A program made the position numbers and the translations under genes. Under the pieces are notes generated by a model that saw only the letters and a list, made by a program, of their open reading frames with translations, was not told where the DNA came from and did not search any database. This document shows, piece by piece, positions 5,551 to 11,387 of a DNA stretch of 11,387 bases. The stretch is taken from NCBI GenBank assembly GCA_012514775.1, contig JAAYZQ010000143.1, forward strand, positions 1 through 11,387, given 5' to 3'. The DNA is from Anaerolineaceae bacterium (GTDB taxonomy: Bacteria > Chloroflexota > Anaerolineae > JAAYZQ01). Within the stretch, counting starts at the first letter, position 1. Every line of letters begins with the position of its first letter.

Positions 5551-7251
5551 TCAGGTCGGCAGCGTAAACCAGAAGGTGCAGCCCTGGCCGGGCTCGCTCT
5601 CGACGCCCACCTCGCCGCCCAGGCGCTCGACGATGCGGCGGACGATGGTCAGCCCCAGGCCGTGGCCCAGGGTGCGCGGCTGCCCGAGGCGGGTGAAGGA
5701 GGTAAAGAGCCGGGCTTGCTCGGCGGGCGACAGGCCCTGGCCGTTGTCCCGCACCCAGAAGCGGCAGTAGCCCCCGGGCAGGACGCTACCGCCAAGCTCT
5801 ACCCGGGGCGGCCGCCCGCCGTACTTGATGGCGTTCGTCATATAGTTGGCCCACACGCTCTCGACCCAGGGCCCGTAGCCCAGGCACACCGGCCAGGTGG
5901 AGGGGATCACCAGCTCGGCGCCCGCCTCCTCGATGACGGCCGCCAGGTTTTGCCGTACCTCGCGGACGACGTCGCCCATGTCCAACGGGCCCGGCTGGAT
6001 CTCGGAGCTGCGAGTGCTGGCCAGCAGCAGCAGCCCCTCGACGATGTTGCTCATGCGGCGCGCGCCCTGCTTGATGCCCTGCAGCATCCGTCTCTGCGGG
6101 TCGTCCAGCGCGCTGTTCAACTCCTCGTGGAGCATGTCGGCGAAACCCATGACGATGGTCAGGGGCTGTTTCAGGTCGTGGGCCACGGTGTGGGCAAAGG
6201 CGTTCAGCTCGCGCGTGAGCGCCACGAGCTCCTCGTTCTGGCGGTGCAGCGCTTCCTGCGCTGCCGTCTGCACCTCGACGGCCTTGACTTCTTCGGTGAC
6301 CTCCAGCAAAGAGAGGACCAGCCCTTGCACCTTGCCGGTCCCATCCTTCACCGGCGCCAGGGTGCAATCCCAGTGGGACACGGCGGCTTCTTCCTCTCCG
6401 GGGCGCGCGCAGGGCCGCGCCCGGAAGCTCATCGCCTGGCCCGTTTCGCAGACCTCCTGGAGGACCTCGCTGTTCCGCCTGCCGGGCGACATCTGGAAGC
6501 TGCTGCACTCCAGGAGCTCCGACTCGTCGGTGCCCCACTTCTGGGCAAAGGCCAGGTTGAACCGCTGTAGATGCAAGTCCCGGTCGAGGTAGGCCAGGCA
6601 GGTCACGGTGTTCTCCATGATGGCTTGCAGGGTGTTCCAGTCCCGCGCGAGGGTATGCGCCAGGGTCTCGACCGTGTCGCGCTGACTCTCCACTTCGGCC
6701 AGGAGGCGCTCCTGGTCGGATTCGACCCGCTTGCGCTCGCTTATGTCGCGGATGAGCCATTGCAGCCGGGCCGGCTGCTCCTGGTTCTGCGCCGCCGCCA
6801 CCTTGAGCGCCGCGTCAAAGGGTGCTCCCTGGCGGGGCTGCAAGCGCACCTCGATGCCGGCTGCAGGCTCGTCTCCGCCGGCGAGCAGGGCCATCTGCTC
6901 CAGGAGAAGAGCGCGATCGGCGCCGTGCACAAAGGACGCCAGGGGCTGGCCCGCCAGTTCCTGGCGCGGCACGCGCAGCAGGTCGCCGGCCGCGCAATTG
7001 GCTTGTTGGATAACCCCTTCGCGGTCGGTGACCAGATATCCATCGGGCGCAAAGTCGAACAGATCCTGGTAGCGCTGCCGCTCCGTTTCCAGCGCCTGGC
7101 GAGCACGCGCCAATGCTTCGTTCTGTGCTCGCAACTCTAACGTCGTCGCTCGCAGCTCCTGGAACGTCCGGAGCAGCTCAGCAACCTCGGACTTGCCCGG
7201 CTCTCCGGCAGGGTGAACCGCCCCACCTTTCCTGCTCGAGGCCTCGGCCAT
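5551..7251 (-). CDS. Soluble sensor histidine kinase, PAS-PAS-HisKA-HATPase
   Basis: This 566-residue protein would autophosphorylate on His358 and pass phosphate to a response regulator. Order of parts: an N-terminal coiled coil (about 22-60), a first PAS domain (about 60-175, from RYQDLFDFAPDGYLVTD to IRDISERKR), a second coiled linker (about 178-210), a second PAS (about 210-320, NTLQAIMENTVTCLAYLD), HisKA with the H-box FAHTVAHDLKQPL (His358), and the HATPase domain with N-box NYMTNAIKYGG (Asn469/Asn473), DNGQG (Asp502) and GHGLGLTIV. No transmembrane segment or signal peptide is seen, so it senses a cytoplasmic signal; no haem or flavin Cys motif could be assigned to either PAS. The ATG at 7251 has AGGAG 13 bases upstream, longer than usual. 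No response regulator or receiver domain is in the window, so it is an orphan here. It is convergent with SulP and divergent from the ABM gene. Confidence 0.92.
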   Translation of the reverse strand: MAEASSRKGGAVHPAGEPGKSEVAELLRTFQELRATTLELRAQNEALARARQALETERQRYQDLFDFAPDGYLVTDREGVIQQANCAAGDLLRVPRQELAGQPLASFVHGADRALLLEQMALLAGGDEPAAGIEVRLQPRQGAPFDAALKVAAAQNQEQPARLQWLIRDISERKRVESDQERLLAEVESQRDTVETLAHTLARDWNTLQAIMENTVTCLAYLDRDLHLQRFNLAFAQKWGTDESELLECSSFQMSPGRRNSEVLQEVCETGQAMSFRARPCARPGEEEAAVSHWDCTLAPVKDGTGKVQGLVLSLLEVTEEVKAVEVQTAAQEALHRQNEELVALTRELNAFAHTVAHDLKQPLTIVMGFADMLHEELNSALDDPQRRMLQGIKQGARRMSNIVEGLLLLASTRSSEIQPGPLDMGDVVREVRQNLAAVIEEAGAELVIPSTWPVCLGYGPWVESVWANYMTNAIKYGGRPPRVELGGSVLPGGYCRFWVRDNGQGLSPAEQARLFTSFTRLGQPRTLGHGLGLTIVRRIVERLGGEVGVESEPGQGCTFWFTLPT

Positions 7252-7280
7252 GTTTTGGTGCTTTCTCCTGCACGATTCTC

Positions 7281-7325
7281 GCTGGACCCGGCCAGGCGCT
7301 TTGGTCGCGGCTTTTTCGGTCCAGC
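7281..7325 (-). promoter_or_regulatory. Inverted repeat in the kinase mRNA leader
   Basis: GCTGGACC (7281-7288) and GGTCCAGC (7318-7325) are exact 8-bp complements separated by 29 nt. Both lie inside the predicted leader of about 85 nt of the kinase transcript. It may be a leader stem or a binding site; no known riboswitch was recognised. Confidence 0.3.
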
Positions 7326-7343
7326 AGTCTCGGCTCCACAGTC

Positions 7344-7373
7344 ATTCTATCATGGTAATGTGCAGTCTGTCAA
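7344..7373 (-). promoter_or_regulatory. Sigma70-type promoter for the histidine kinase
   Basis: On the minus strand a perfect TTGACA (7373-7368) is followed after 18 bp by TAGAAT (7349-7344). Predicted start is near 7337. Its -35 box is 57 bp from that of the divergent ABM promoter; the DNA between them includes the palindrome CGATCG (7391-7396). Confidence 0.6.
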
Positions 7374-7430
7374 ATCGTTTCTCACTTTTTCGATCGTCTC
7401 GGCCACCAGGGCAAGGTTCACCGGACGCTC

Positions 7431-7459
7431 TTGACAGCGCGGCCCACCGGTGTTATAGT
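7431..7459 (+). promoter_or_regulatory. Sigma70-type promoter for the ABM-like gene
   Basis: TTGACA (7431-7436), a 17-bp spacer and TATAGT (7454-7459). Predicted start near 7466, about 55 nt before the ATG at 7522. Confidence 0.75.
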
Positions 7460-7521
7460 GCGAGGCATCTGCCTGCGCGGATGCAGGCCAGGCTATGCAA
7501 ATCCCGGACAAAGGAGGGACG

Positions 7522-7830
7522 ATGATTGCACGTACCTGGCATGGCGCCGTTCCCGATGCAAAAGCCGACGCCTACGAGACCTATCTGCAGCTCACGGGCA
7601 TACCCGACTACGAGACCACGCCGGGCAACCGCGGGGTATTCATCCTGCGGCGCAGTACCGGCGGCGTCACCGATTTCCTGCTCATCACCTTGTGGGACTC
7701 GTACGAAGCGATCCGCGCCTTTGCCGGCGACGACCCGGAGCGCGCCCGCTACTACCCGGAGGACACCGAATATCTTCTCGAGCTCGAGCCGTCGGTCACC
7801 CACTACGAGGTAGCGTACCGCTCGCGCTGA
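7522..7830 (+). CDS. Small ABM-like (antibiotic biosynthesis monooxygenase-type) dimeric alpha/beta barrel protein
   Basis: The 102-residue product has the length and pattern of stand-alone ABM-family proteins (Pfam ABM): a first strand IARTWHGAVP, a helix KADAYETYLQLTG, strands RGVFILRR and DFLLITLWDS, the helix YEAIRAFAGDDPERARY, and a last strand SVTHYEVAYRS. The WxS segment before the second helix is common in this fold. Such proteins form dimeric ferredoxin-like barrels; members include quinol monooxygenases and haem-degrading enzymes, but most are uncharacterised, and no clear haem ligand can be named here. The ATG at 7522 is preferred over an upstream in-frame ATG at 7495 because AAGGAGGG (7511-7518) is placed correctly only for 7522. 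It has its own promoter, and the next unit starts from another, so it is probably monocistronic. Confidence 0.75.
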   Translation: MIARTWHGAVPDAKADAYETYLQLTGIPDYETTPGNRGVFILRRSTGGVTDFLLITLWDSYEAIRAFAGDDPERARYYPEDTEYLLELEPSVTHYEVAYRSR

Positions 7831-7866
7831 CAGGGCACGGCCGCACGGCTCGGCGCCCGTCCTTGC

Positions 7867-7895
7867 TTGACAGGAGCCGCGTTCGCCGGTAGAAT
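7867..7895 (+). promoter_or_regulatory. Sigma70-type promoter for the B3/4-MFS operon
   Basis: TTGACA (7867-7872), a 17-bp spacer and TAGAAT (7890-7895). Predicted start is near 7902, giving a leader of about 28 nt. Confidence 0.75.
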
Positions 7896-7929
7896 CGTGG
7901 CATCCGGCAAGCACAGGAGGATGCGCACC

Positions 7930-8604
7930 ATGTTCGTCTTCACAGAGGCCTGGCGCCAGGCCTATCCCACTGCTGCTGTAGGGTTCCTGTGGATGCAGGG
8001 CGTCTCCAATCCCGAGGCGCACCCGGAGCTGGATCGCCGCAAAGAGGAGCTGGAGGCCGAGCTGCGAGGGCGTTATGCCGGCCTCGACCGCGCTGCCCTC
8101 AAGGCCCTGCCCACCCTGGCGGCCTATGCCGCCTACTACCGCCGCTTTGACAAGACCTATCACGTCCAGCACCAGCTCGAGTCCATCGTATTGAAAAAGC
8201 GGTCCATTCCACGGGTGGCCGCCCTGGTGGAAGCCATGTTCATGGCCGAGCTGCAGAACCAGCTTCTGACCGCCGGCCACGACGCGGCTTTCGTCGAGCA
8301 CCCGGTGCGCGTCGACGTGGCGACCGGCAGCGAGGTCTATACCCTCATGAACGGCAGCGAGCAGGCGCTCAAGGCGGGCGACATGTACATCGCCGACGGC
8401 CAGGGCGTGCTGTCCAGCATCCTCTACGGGCCCGACAGCCGCAGCCGCATCCGCCCCGAGACGCAGGAGGTCCTCTTTACCGTCTATGCCCCGCCGGGCA
8501 TCGACCGTGCCGCCGTCCGCGCCCACCTGGACGACATCCGGTCCCTGGTGCAGGTCGTGAGCCCCGGCGCCGAGACGGTGGTCCACCAGTTGCTGCCAAA
8601 GTAG
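7930..8604 (+). CDS. Free-standing B3/4-domain protein (PheRS-beta editing-domain homologue)
   Basis: The 224-residue protein matches the stand-alone B3/B4 tRNA-binding-domain family (COG3382 type). It is related to the editing module of the phenylalanyl-tRNA synthetase beta chain but carries no synthetase core. Supporting stretches are YAAYYRRFDKTYHVQHQLESIVLKKRSIPRV split over residues about 70-100, then LVEAMFMAELQNQLLTAGHD, and MYIADGQGVLSSILYGPDSRSRI; the last resembles the small-molecule-binding part of the fold. The function of free-standing members is mostly unproven; roles in amino-acid or tRNA quality control are inferred. The ATG at 7930 is preferred to the ATG at 7921 because GGAGG (7916-7920) abuts 7921 directly but is nine bases from 7930. 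It is 18 bases upstream of the MFS gene and shares its promoter. Confidence 0.8.
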   Translation: MFVFTEAWRQAYPTAAVGFLWMQGVSNPEAHPELDRRKEELEAELRGRYAGLDRAALKALPTLAAYAAYYRRFDKTYHVQHQLESIVLKKRSIPRVAALVEAMFMAELQNQLLTAGHDAAFVEHPVRVDVATGSEVYTLMNGSEQALKAGDMYIADGQGVLSSILYGPDSRSRIRPETQEVLFTVYAPPGIDRAAVRAHLDDIRSLVQVVSPGAETVVHQLLPK

Positions 8605-8622
8605 CGCACGGCGCAAACCTCG

Positions 8623-9876
8623 ATGGCACACCCCTTCCGCCGCCTCTCCCCCATCACGGTCTATCTCGTCCTCGAATTTGCCGCGGCGCTCTTCTTTTCG
8701 CTGATCTTTACGGTCAACCTGATCTATCACGTTACCGTCGTCGGCCTCAGCCCGCTGCAGCTCGTCCTGGTGGGCACCATCCTGGAGGCGACGGCCTTTG
8801 CCTTCGAGATCCCTACCGGCATCCTGGCCGACGTCAAGAGCCGGAAGCTGTCCATCATCATCGGCTACCTTCTCACGGGAGTGGCCTTTGTCGTCGAGGG
8901 CTCCTTTGCCACCTTTGCCGCCGTGGCCCTGTCCCAGGTCATCTGGGGCATCGGCTACACCTTTACCAGCGGCGCCACCCAGGCCTGGATCGCCGACGAG
9001 GTGGGAGAAGACCGCGTGGGCCCGGCCTTCATGCGCGGCTCCCAGGCCGCCCGCGCCGGAGGCCTGCTGGCCATTCCCCTCAGCGTTGTCGTGGGCATCA
9101 TCAACGTACGACTGCCCATCGTCATCGGCGGCCTGCTCTTCCTGGGCCTGGCCGGCTTCCTGGCCCTGGCCATGGGCGAAGAGGGCTTCCGGCCCGCGCC
9201 TCCCGGCGAGCGCAGCACCTGGCGCATGATGGCCGGGACCGTGGGCGACGCCCGGCGCCTCTTCGCCCGCCAGCCGGTCCTCCTCGCCCTGCTGGGCATC
9301 GGCCTCTTTTACGGGCTCTACAGCGAGGGATTCGACCGGCTGTGGACCGCCCACCTGCTGGAGAACTATCCGGCCCCCTTTGGCGGCAGGCTCGAGCCCG
9401 TGGTGTGGTTCGGCGCCCTGCGGGCGGTCGACGCCGTCCTCGGCCTGGCCGTCGTCGAATGGGCTCGCCGGCGCCTGGATACCGGCCGCGCCCGGTCCCT
9501 CGCCCGGGTGCTCATGGCCAGCGCCACCCTCATCGTCGCCGGCCTGGCCCTCTTTGGCCTGGCGCGGGCCTTCTGGCTGGCCGTGGCTTGTTTCATCCTG
9601 GCCTCCACAATGCGCAGCCTGGTCACCCCCTTGCAGGACATCTGGATCAACCGGCGCATCGACGACCCCCAGGTGCGGGCGACCCTCTTTTCCGTCACCG
9701 GCCAGGTCGACGCCCTGGGCCAGATCGCCGGCGGGCCCTTCGTGGGCGCCATCGGCAACGCCTCCATCCGCGCCGCACTGGTGACCTCGGCGGCGCTCCT
9801 GCTGCCCGCGGTGCCCCTCTACGGCGTCGCCCTCCGCCGCAGCCGCGACGAGGTGCCGTCCGGCAGTCCCCCATAA
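8623..9876 (+). CDS. MFS transporter (probable 12-span exporter)
   Basis: This 417-residue inner-membrane protein has the length and hydrophobicity of a 12-helix major facilitator. The first helix YLVLEFAAALFFSLIFTVNLIY is followed by the motif-A-like loop between helices 2 and 3, FEIPTGILADVKSRKLSIIIG (split here only in description), with the typical G-x-x-A-D-x-x-x-R-K spacing. A central hydrophilic loop (about residues 185-215, EEGFRPAPPGERSTW) separates the two halves. The C-terminal half includes SVTGQVDALGQIAGGP, again common in efflux MFS proteins. The ATG at 8623 follows the B3/4 stop by 18 bases without a strong ribosome site, suggesting coupled translation. Substrate cannot be named; the context (B3/4 protein) hints at amino acids, analogues or a drug, by inference only. 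Confidence 0.88.
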   Translation: MAHPFRRLSPITVYLVLEFAAALFFSLIFTVNLIYHVTVVGLSPLQLVLVGTILEATAFAFEIPTGILADVKSRKLSIIIGYLLTGVAFVVEGSFATFAAVALSQVIWGIGYTFTSGATQAWIADEVGEDRVGPAFMRGSQAARAGGLLAIPLSVVVGIINVRLPIVIGGLLFLGLAGFLALAMGEEGFRPAPPGERSTWRMMAGTVGDARRLFARQPVLLALLGIGLFYGLYSEGFDRLWTAHLLENYPAPFGGRLEPVVWFGALRAVDAVLGLAVVEWARRRLDTGRARSLARVLMASATLIVAGLALFGLARAFWLAVACFILASTMRSLVTPLQDIWINRRIDDPQVRATLFSVTGQVDALGQIAGGPFVGAIGNASIRAALVTSAALLLPAVPLYGVALRRSRDEVPSGSPP

Positions 9877-9930
9877 GGGGGCGCGCTTGCCTGCCATTGA
9901 CCACGAGGCACTCGGTTCTTGAACTGGCGA

Positions 9931-9992
9931 AGGGAAAAAGGGTAAAAAGTTTGTAAATAGGCCTTGACAAATGACCTGACCTGTGGTATATT
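9931..9992 (+). promoter_or_regulatory. Strong sigma70-type promoter with UP-element-like AT tract
   Basis: TTGACA (9964-9969), a 17-bp spacer and TATATT (9987-9992) form a near-consensus promoter with a predicted start around 9999. Upstream, 9931-9960 is an A/T-rich stretch (GGGAAAAAGGGTAAAAAG followed by TTTGTAAATA), unusual in this GC-rich region and in the right position for an UP element. Such promoters often drive stable RNAs. No recognised gene lies downstream on this strand. Confidence 0.7.
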
Positions 9993-9998
9993 AGTATC

Positions 9999-10210
9999 TG
10001 CCCGGAGGGAACAAGTAGTATGCTCCCAAAGGGTGAGGGAGCCCCGAGTGATTGGAAGCTTTCTCGCAGTTTTCAGGTCAGCCGTGCATTAGCATGCCGA
10101 TCTGGAAGTTCTGGAAGGTACTTGTTTTCAAGATTGCGCGAGCAATGGAGAAACGAGAGCCGGAAAGAATAGCGAGGAATGCAAGAAGGTCACTTGGGGC
10201 CCCTGTTTTT
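9999..10210 (+). ncRNA. Candidate structured small RNA (about 210 nt), class unknown
   Basis: Downstream of a strong promoter, long-range complementarity closes the transcript. GCCCCGAGTGA (10041-10051) pairs along all 11 positions, with one G-U, to 10190-10200. Inside it TTTCTCGC (10060-10067) pairs with GCGAGGAA (10172-10179), one G-U; then GTTTT (10069-10073) pairs with 10166-10170, including two G-U. These stacked helices enclose small hairpins: GCAT/ATGC (10086-10097), CTTG-TTTT-CAAG (10121-10132) and ATTGC-GCGA-GCAAT with a GNRA loop (10133-10146). A 5' hairpin GCTCCC/GGGAGC lies at 10022-10042. Five T residues (10206-10210) follow the outer helix, as at an intrinsic terminator. I checked by eye for SRP RNA, tmRNA, RNase P and 6S hallmarks and found none that fit. 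A 50-codon frame at 10020-10172 with GGAGG at 10004-10008 is the alternative explanation. Confidence 0.45.
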
Positions 10211-10241
10211 GTGCAAGAAACGCGACTTGAGCAGGGCCGCG

Positions 10242-10811
10242 TCAGCGAAGGAGCTCTGGCTTGAGGAGACCCACGAAGGGCAGGTTGCGGTACCGCTCTC
10301 GAAAGTCCAGGCCGCAGCCCACCACGTGGCTGTCGGGCAGCTCGAATCCGCGGTATTTGAGGGGAGAATCCACCAGGCGCCGCCCCGGCTTGTCGAATAG
10401 GACGCAGACCTCCAGGCTGGCCGGCCCGCGGGCCTGAAGTGTGCTCAGCAGGTAGCTCAGGGTCAGCCCCGTATCGATCACGTCCTCGACAAAGAGCACG
10501 TGGCGCCCGGTGATGGGCACATCCACGTCCTTTACCAGGCGCACGACGCCCCGGTCGCGCAGCGCGGCCGTGTAGCTGGACACGGCCAAAAAGTCGACCT
10601 CCACCGGGATGGTGATGGCGCGCAGCAGGTCGGCCATGAACAGGAAGACGCCCTTGAGGGCGCCCACGAGGAGCGGGTTCCGCCCGTCATAGTCCCGGGA
10701 GATTTCCTGGCCCAGGGCCAGCACCCGCTCGTGGATCTCGTCCTCCGAGATCAGCACTTGAGAGATGTCTGCCGCCAGCTCTCCATACGCCTCGACAGGG
10801 TGCCAGCTCAC
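10242..10811 (-). CDS. hpt: Hypoxanthine phosphoribosyltransferase
   Basis: This 189-residue cytoplasmic enzyme salvages hypoxanthine (and usually guanine) with PRPP to give IMP or GMP. The type I phosphoribosyltransferase signature is complete: HVLFVEDVIDTGLTLSYLL, with Glu109-Asp110 and the phosphate-binding Asp113-Thr114-Gly115. Other family marks are LLVGALKGVFLFMADLLR near residues 47-64, the flexible loop region VDFLAVSSYTAALRDRG, and FVGLLKPELLR at the end. The start is GTG at 10811, with AAGGA (10819-10823) seven bases away; the Shine-Dalgarno overlaps the stop of the upstream small gene, which ends 11 bases before the GTG, so translation is probably coupled. The 3' end lies about 30 bases from the candidate small RNA on the other strand. 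Confidence 0.95.
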   Translation of the reverse strand: MSWHPVEAYGELAADISQVLISEDEIHERVLALGQEISRDYDGRNPLLVGALKGVFLFMADLLRAITIPVEVDFLAVSSYTAALRDRGVVRLVKDVDVPITGRHVLFVEDVIDTGLTLSYLLSTLQARGPASLEVCVLFDKPGRRLVDSPLKYRGFELPDSHVVGCGLDFRERYRNLPFVGLLKPELLR

Positions 10812-10822
10812 GATTCGTTCCT

Positions 10823-11191
10823 TTACCCTTGCGCCTCGGTGCCCGCGATGCGGGCCGCCTCCTGGTCAAATCCATACTTGAGCAGCAGCGAACGCAGATC
10901 CTGCCGCTTGAACAACTTGACCTTGACGTCGGGGTATAGCTCCTGGACGGTGCGCAGCTTCCTGTTCTTGGTCCTGATCAACTTTGGTCGCAGGGTCGTC
11001 AGCTCGATGTAAAGGTCTTGCTGTGGCAGGTAAAAATCGGGGGTAAATGCCTCAACTACGTTGCCCTCGTCGTCCCATTCCAGGACGAACGTGCGCGGCT
11101 CGTACTCCCACTCGATCCGGTAAAAGTCCAGGATGCGCGCAAACCGCTCTTCCGTTGGGTGTACAAACCGGCAGCTTTCTTGGCTCGACAT
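10823..11191 (-). CDS. Small PD-(D/E)XK-like protein of unknown function, upstream of hpt
   Basis: The product is 122 residues. Its pattern recalls a PD-(D/E)XK nuclease core: Glu14 in a first helix (HPTEERFARILDF), strands WEYEPRTFVLEW and VEAFTPDFYLP with Asp52, then DLYIELTT with Glu63. Next comes a basic helix KLIRTKNRKLRTVQELYP and a final strand VKVKLFKRQDLRSLLLKYG. The usual E-x-K lysine is Thr65, so catalysis would need Lys70, Lys75 or Lys78 to substitute, or the fold has lost activity. The ATG at 11191 is chosen because GGAGG (11196-11200) is four bases upstream; an extension to a TTG at 11275 would begin inside the promoter and lacks a ribosome site. It heads an operon with hpt, 11 bases downstream. 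Fold assignment is by eye; function unknown. Confidence 0.75.
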   Translation of the reverse strand: MSSQESCRFVHPTEERFARILDFYRIEWEYEPRTFVLEWDDEGNVVEAFTPDFYLPQQDLYIELTTLRPKLIRTKNRKLRTVQELYPDVKVKLFKRQDLRSLLLKYGFDQEAARIAGTEAQG

Positions 11192-11228
11192 CGTGCCTCC
11201 TTTGCTTGCCGCCTTTTTCCCGGCGAAT

Positions 11229-11246
11229 CTGGTCCTCGCCGACCAG
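11229..11246 (-). promoter_or_regulatory. Leader hairpin upstream of the PD-(D/E)XK-like gene
   Basis: CTGGTC (11229-11234) and GACCAG (11241-11246) form a 6-bp stem with a 6-nt loop inside the predicted leader of about 78 nt. No T tract or known riboswitch core was seen. Confidence 0.3.
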
Positions 11247-11275
11247 TACTCCTTTCGCCCTTGCCCATCCCTCAA

Positions 11276-11304
11276 ATTATATCACAACGTGGAGGTGCTG
11301 CAAA
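11276..11304 (-). promoter_or_regulatory. Extended -10 promoter for the PD-(D/E)XK-hpt operon
   Basis: On the minus strand a perfect TATAAT (11281-11276) is preceded by TGA, making an extended -10. A weak -35 TTTGCA (11304-11299) lies 17 bp upstream. Predicted start is near 11269. No gene could be supported between 11305 and the right edge on either strand. Confidence 0.7.
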
Positions 11305-11387
11305 GTTGAACACGGGTGTTTGCAAGCGCTGTTGTGAGGCAACCCCTCCCCCCATTGCGCTGCGCTCTCCTGCCGGGCCATGGCAAA

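Larger units (their letters stand above)
9877..10241. other. Gene-poor gap of 365 bp, holding a promoter and a candidate small RNA
   Basis: No protein gene is convincing between the MFS gene and the hpt stop. From about 9930 the base composition becomes clearly less GC-rich than the neighbouring genes. The stretch contains a consensus plus-strand promoter with an AT-rich upstream tract and a structured downstream region, described separately. Confidence 0.7.

Noticed and set aside
7453..9897. An 814-codon open frame on the minus strand across the ABM, B3/4 and MFS genes
   Set aside because: It is antisense to three well-supported genes. Its translation is Gly/Gln/Asp/His-rich without motifs, as expected from the reverse frame of GC-rich codons.
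10020..10172. A 50-codon frame with GGAGG 11 bases upstream, right after the strong promoter
   Set aside because: It is possible but has no recognisable features, and the same bases take part in long-range helices; kept only as the alternative to the RNA call.
10060..10200. Retron-type ncRNA, suggested by complementary ends flanking a folded core
   Set aside because: No reverse transcriptase gene lies nearby and no clear msr/msd division is visible.
10094..10264. A 56-codon plus-strand frame (MPIWKFWKVLVFKIARAM...) running into the hpt 3' end
   Set aside because: It has no ribosome binding site, overlaps hpt antisense and would be internal to the candidate RNA.
11305..11387. A possible gene start at the right edge (ATGGCAAA near 11380)
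   Set aside because: Only a few codons are visible, there is no ribosome site before it, and nothing else supports it.

Overview
The window is GC-rich bacterial chromosome with dense genes, short leaders and clear sigma70-type promoters. Base composition and gene content (a SulP transporter fused to a cyclic-nucleotide-binding domain, a DHH/DHHA1 phosphoesterase, a free-standing B3/4 protein, PAS histidine kinase) fit Chloroflexota best. That assignment is an inference from gene style, not a proof. No rRNA, tRNA or CRISPR array is visible.

Layout. (1) 1-1549: a phage-type terminase large subunit gene runs leftwards off the edge and is divergent from a small Xre-type regulator; each has its own promoter. 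This looks like the edge of a prophage or phage-derived island. (2) 1603-5151: a promoter drives a probable 35-residue membrane peptide, a DHH/DHHA1 phosphoesterase (NrnA-like) and a 768-residue SulP-STAS-cNMP transporter, apparently as one operon. NrnA-type enzymes can hydrolyse pAp, the by-product of sulfate assimilation, so a pAp phosphatase beside a SulP transporter is a suggestive pairing. (3) 5152-5550: no gene, but a dense block of direct and inverted repeats, including a 58-bp direct repeat 237 bp apart and a perfect 20-bp-arm palindrome. (4) 5551-7251: a soluble PAS-PAS histidine kinase on the minus strand, with no response regulator in view. (5) 7431-9876: a monocistronic ABM-like small protein, then a B3/4-domain protein plus MFS transporter pair, each unit with a consensus promoter. 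(6) 9877-10241: no convincing protein gene, but a very good promoter with an AT-rich upstream element, followed by about 210 nt that can fold into a closed multi-helix structure ending in a T tract. This is the best candidate for an undescribed element here, a structured small RNA. (7) 10242-11304 (minus): a small PD-(D/E)XK-like protein followed by hypoxanthine phosphoribosyltransferase, in one operon with an extended -10 promoter.

All coordinates, foldings and residue assignments were done by eye. No database search, folding program or expression data was available.
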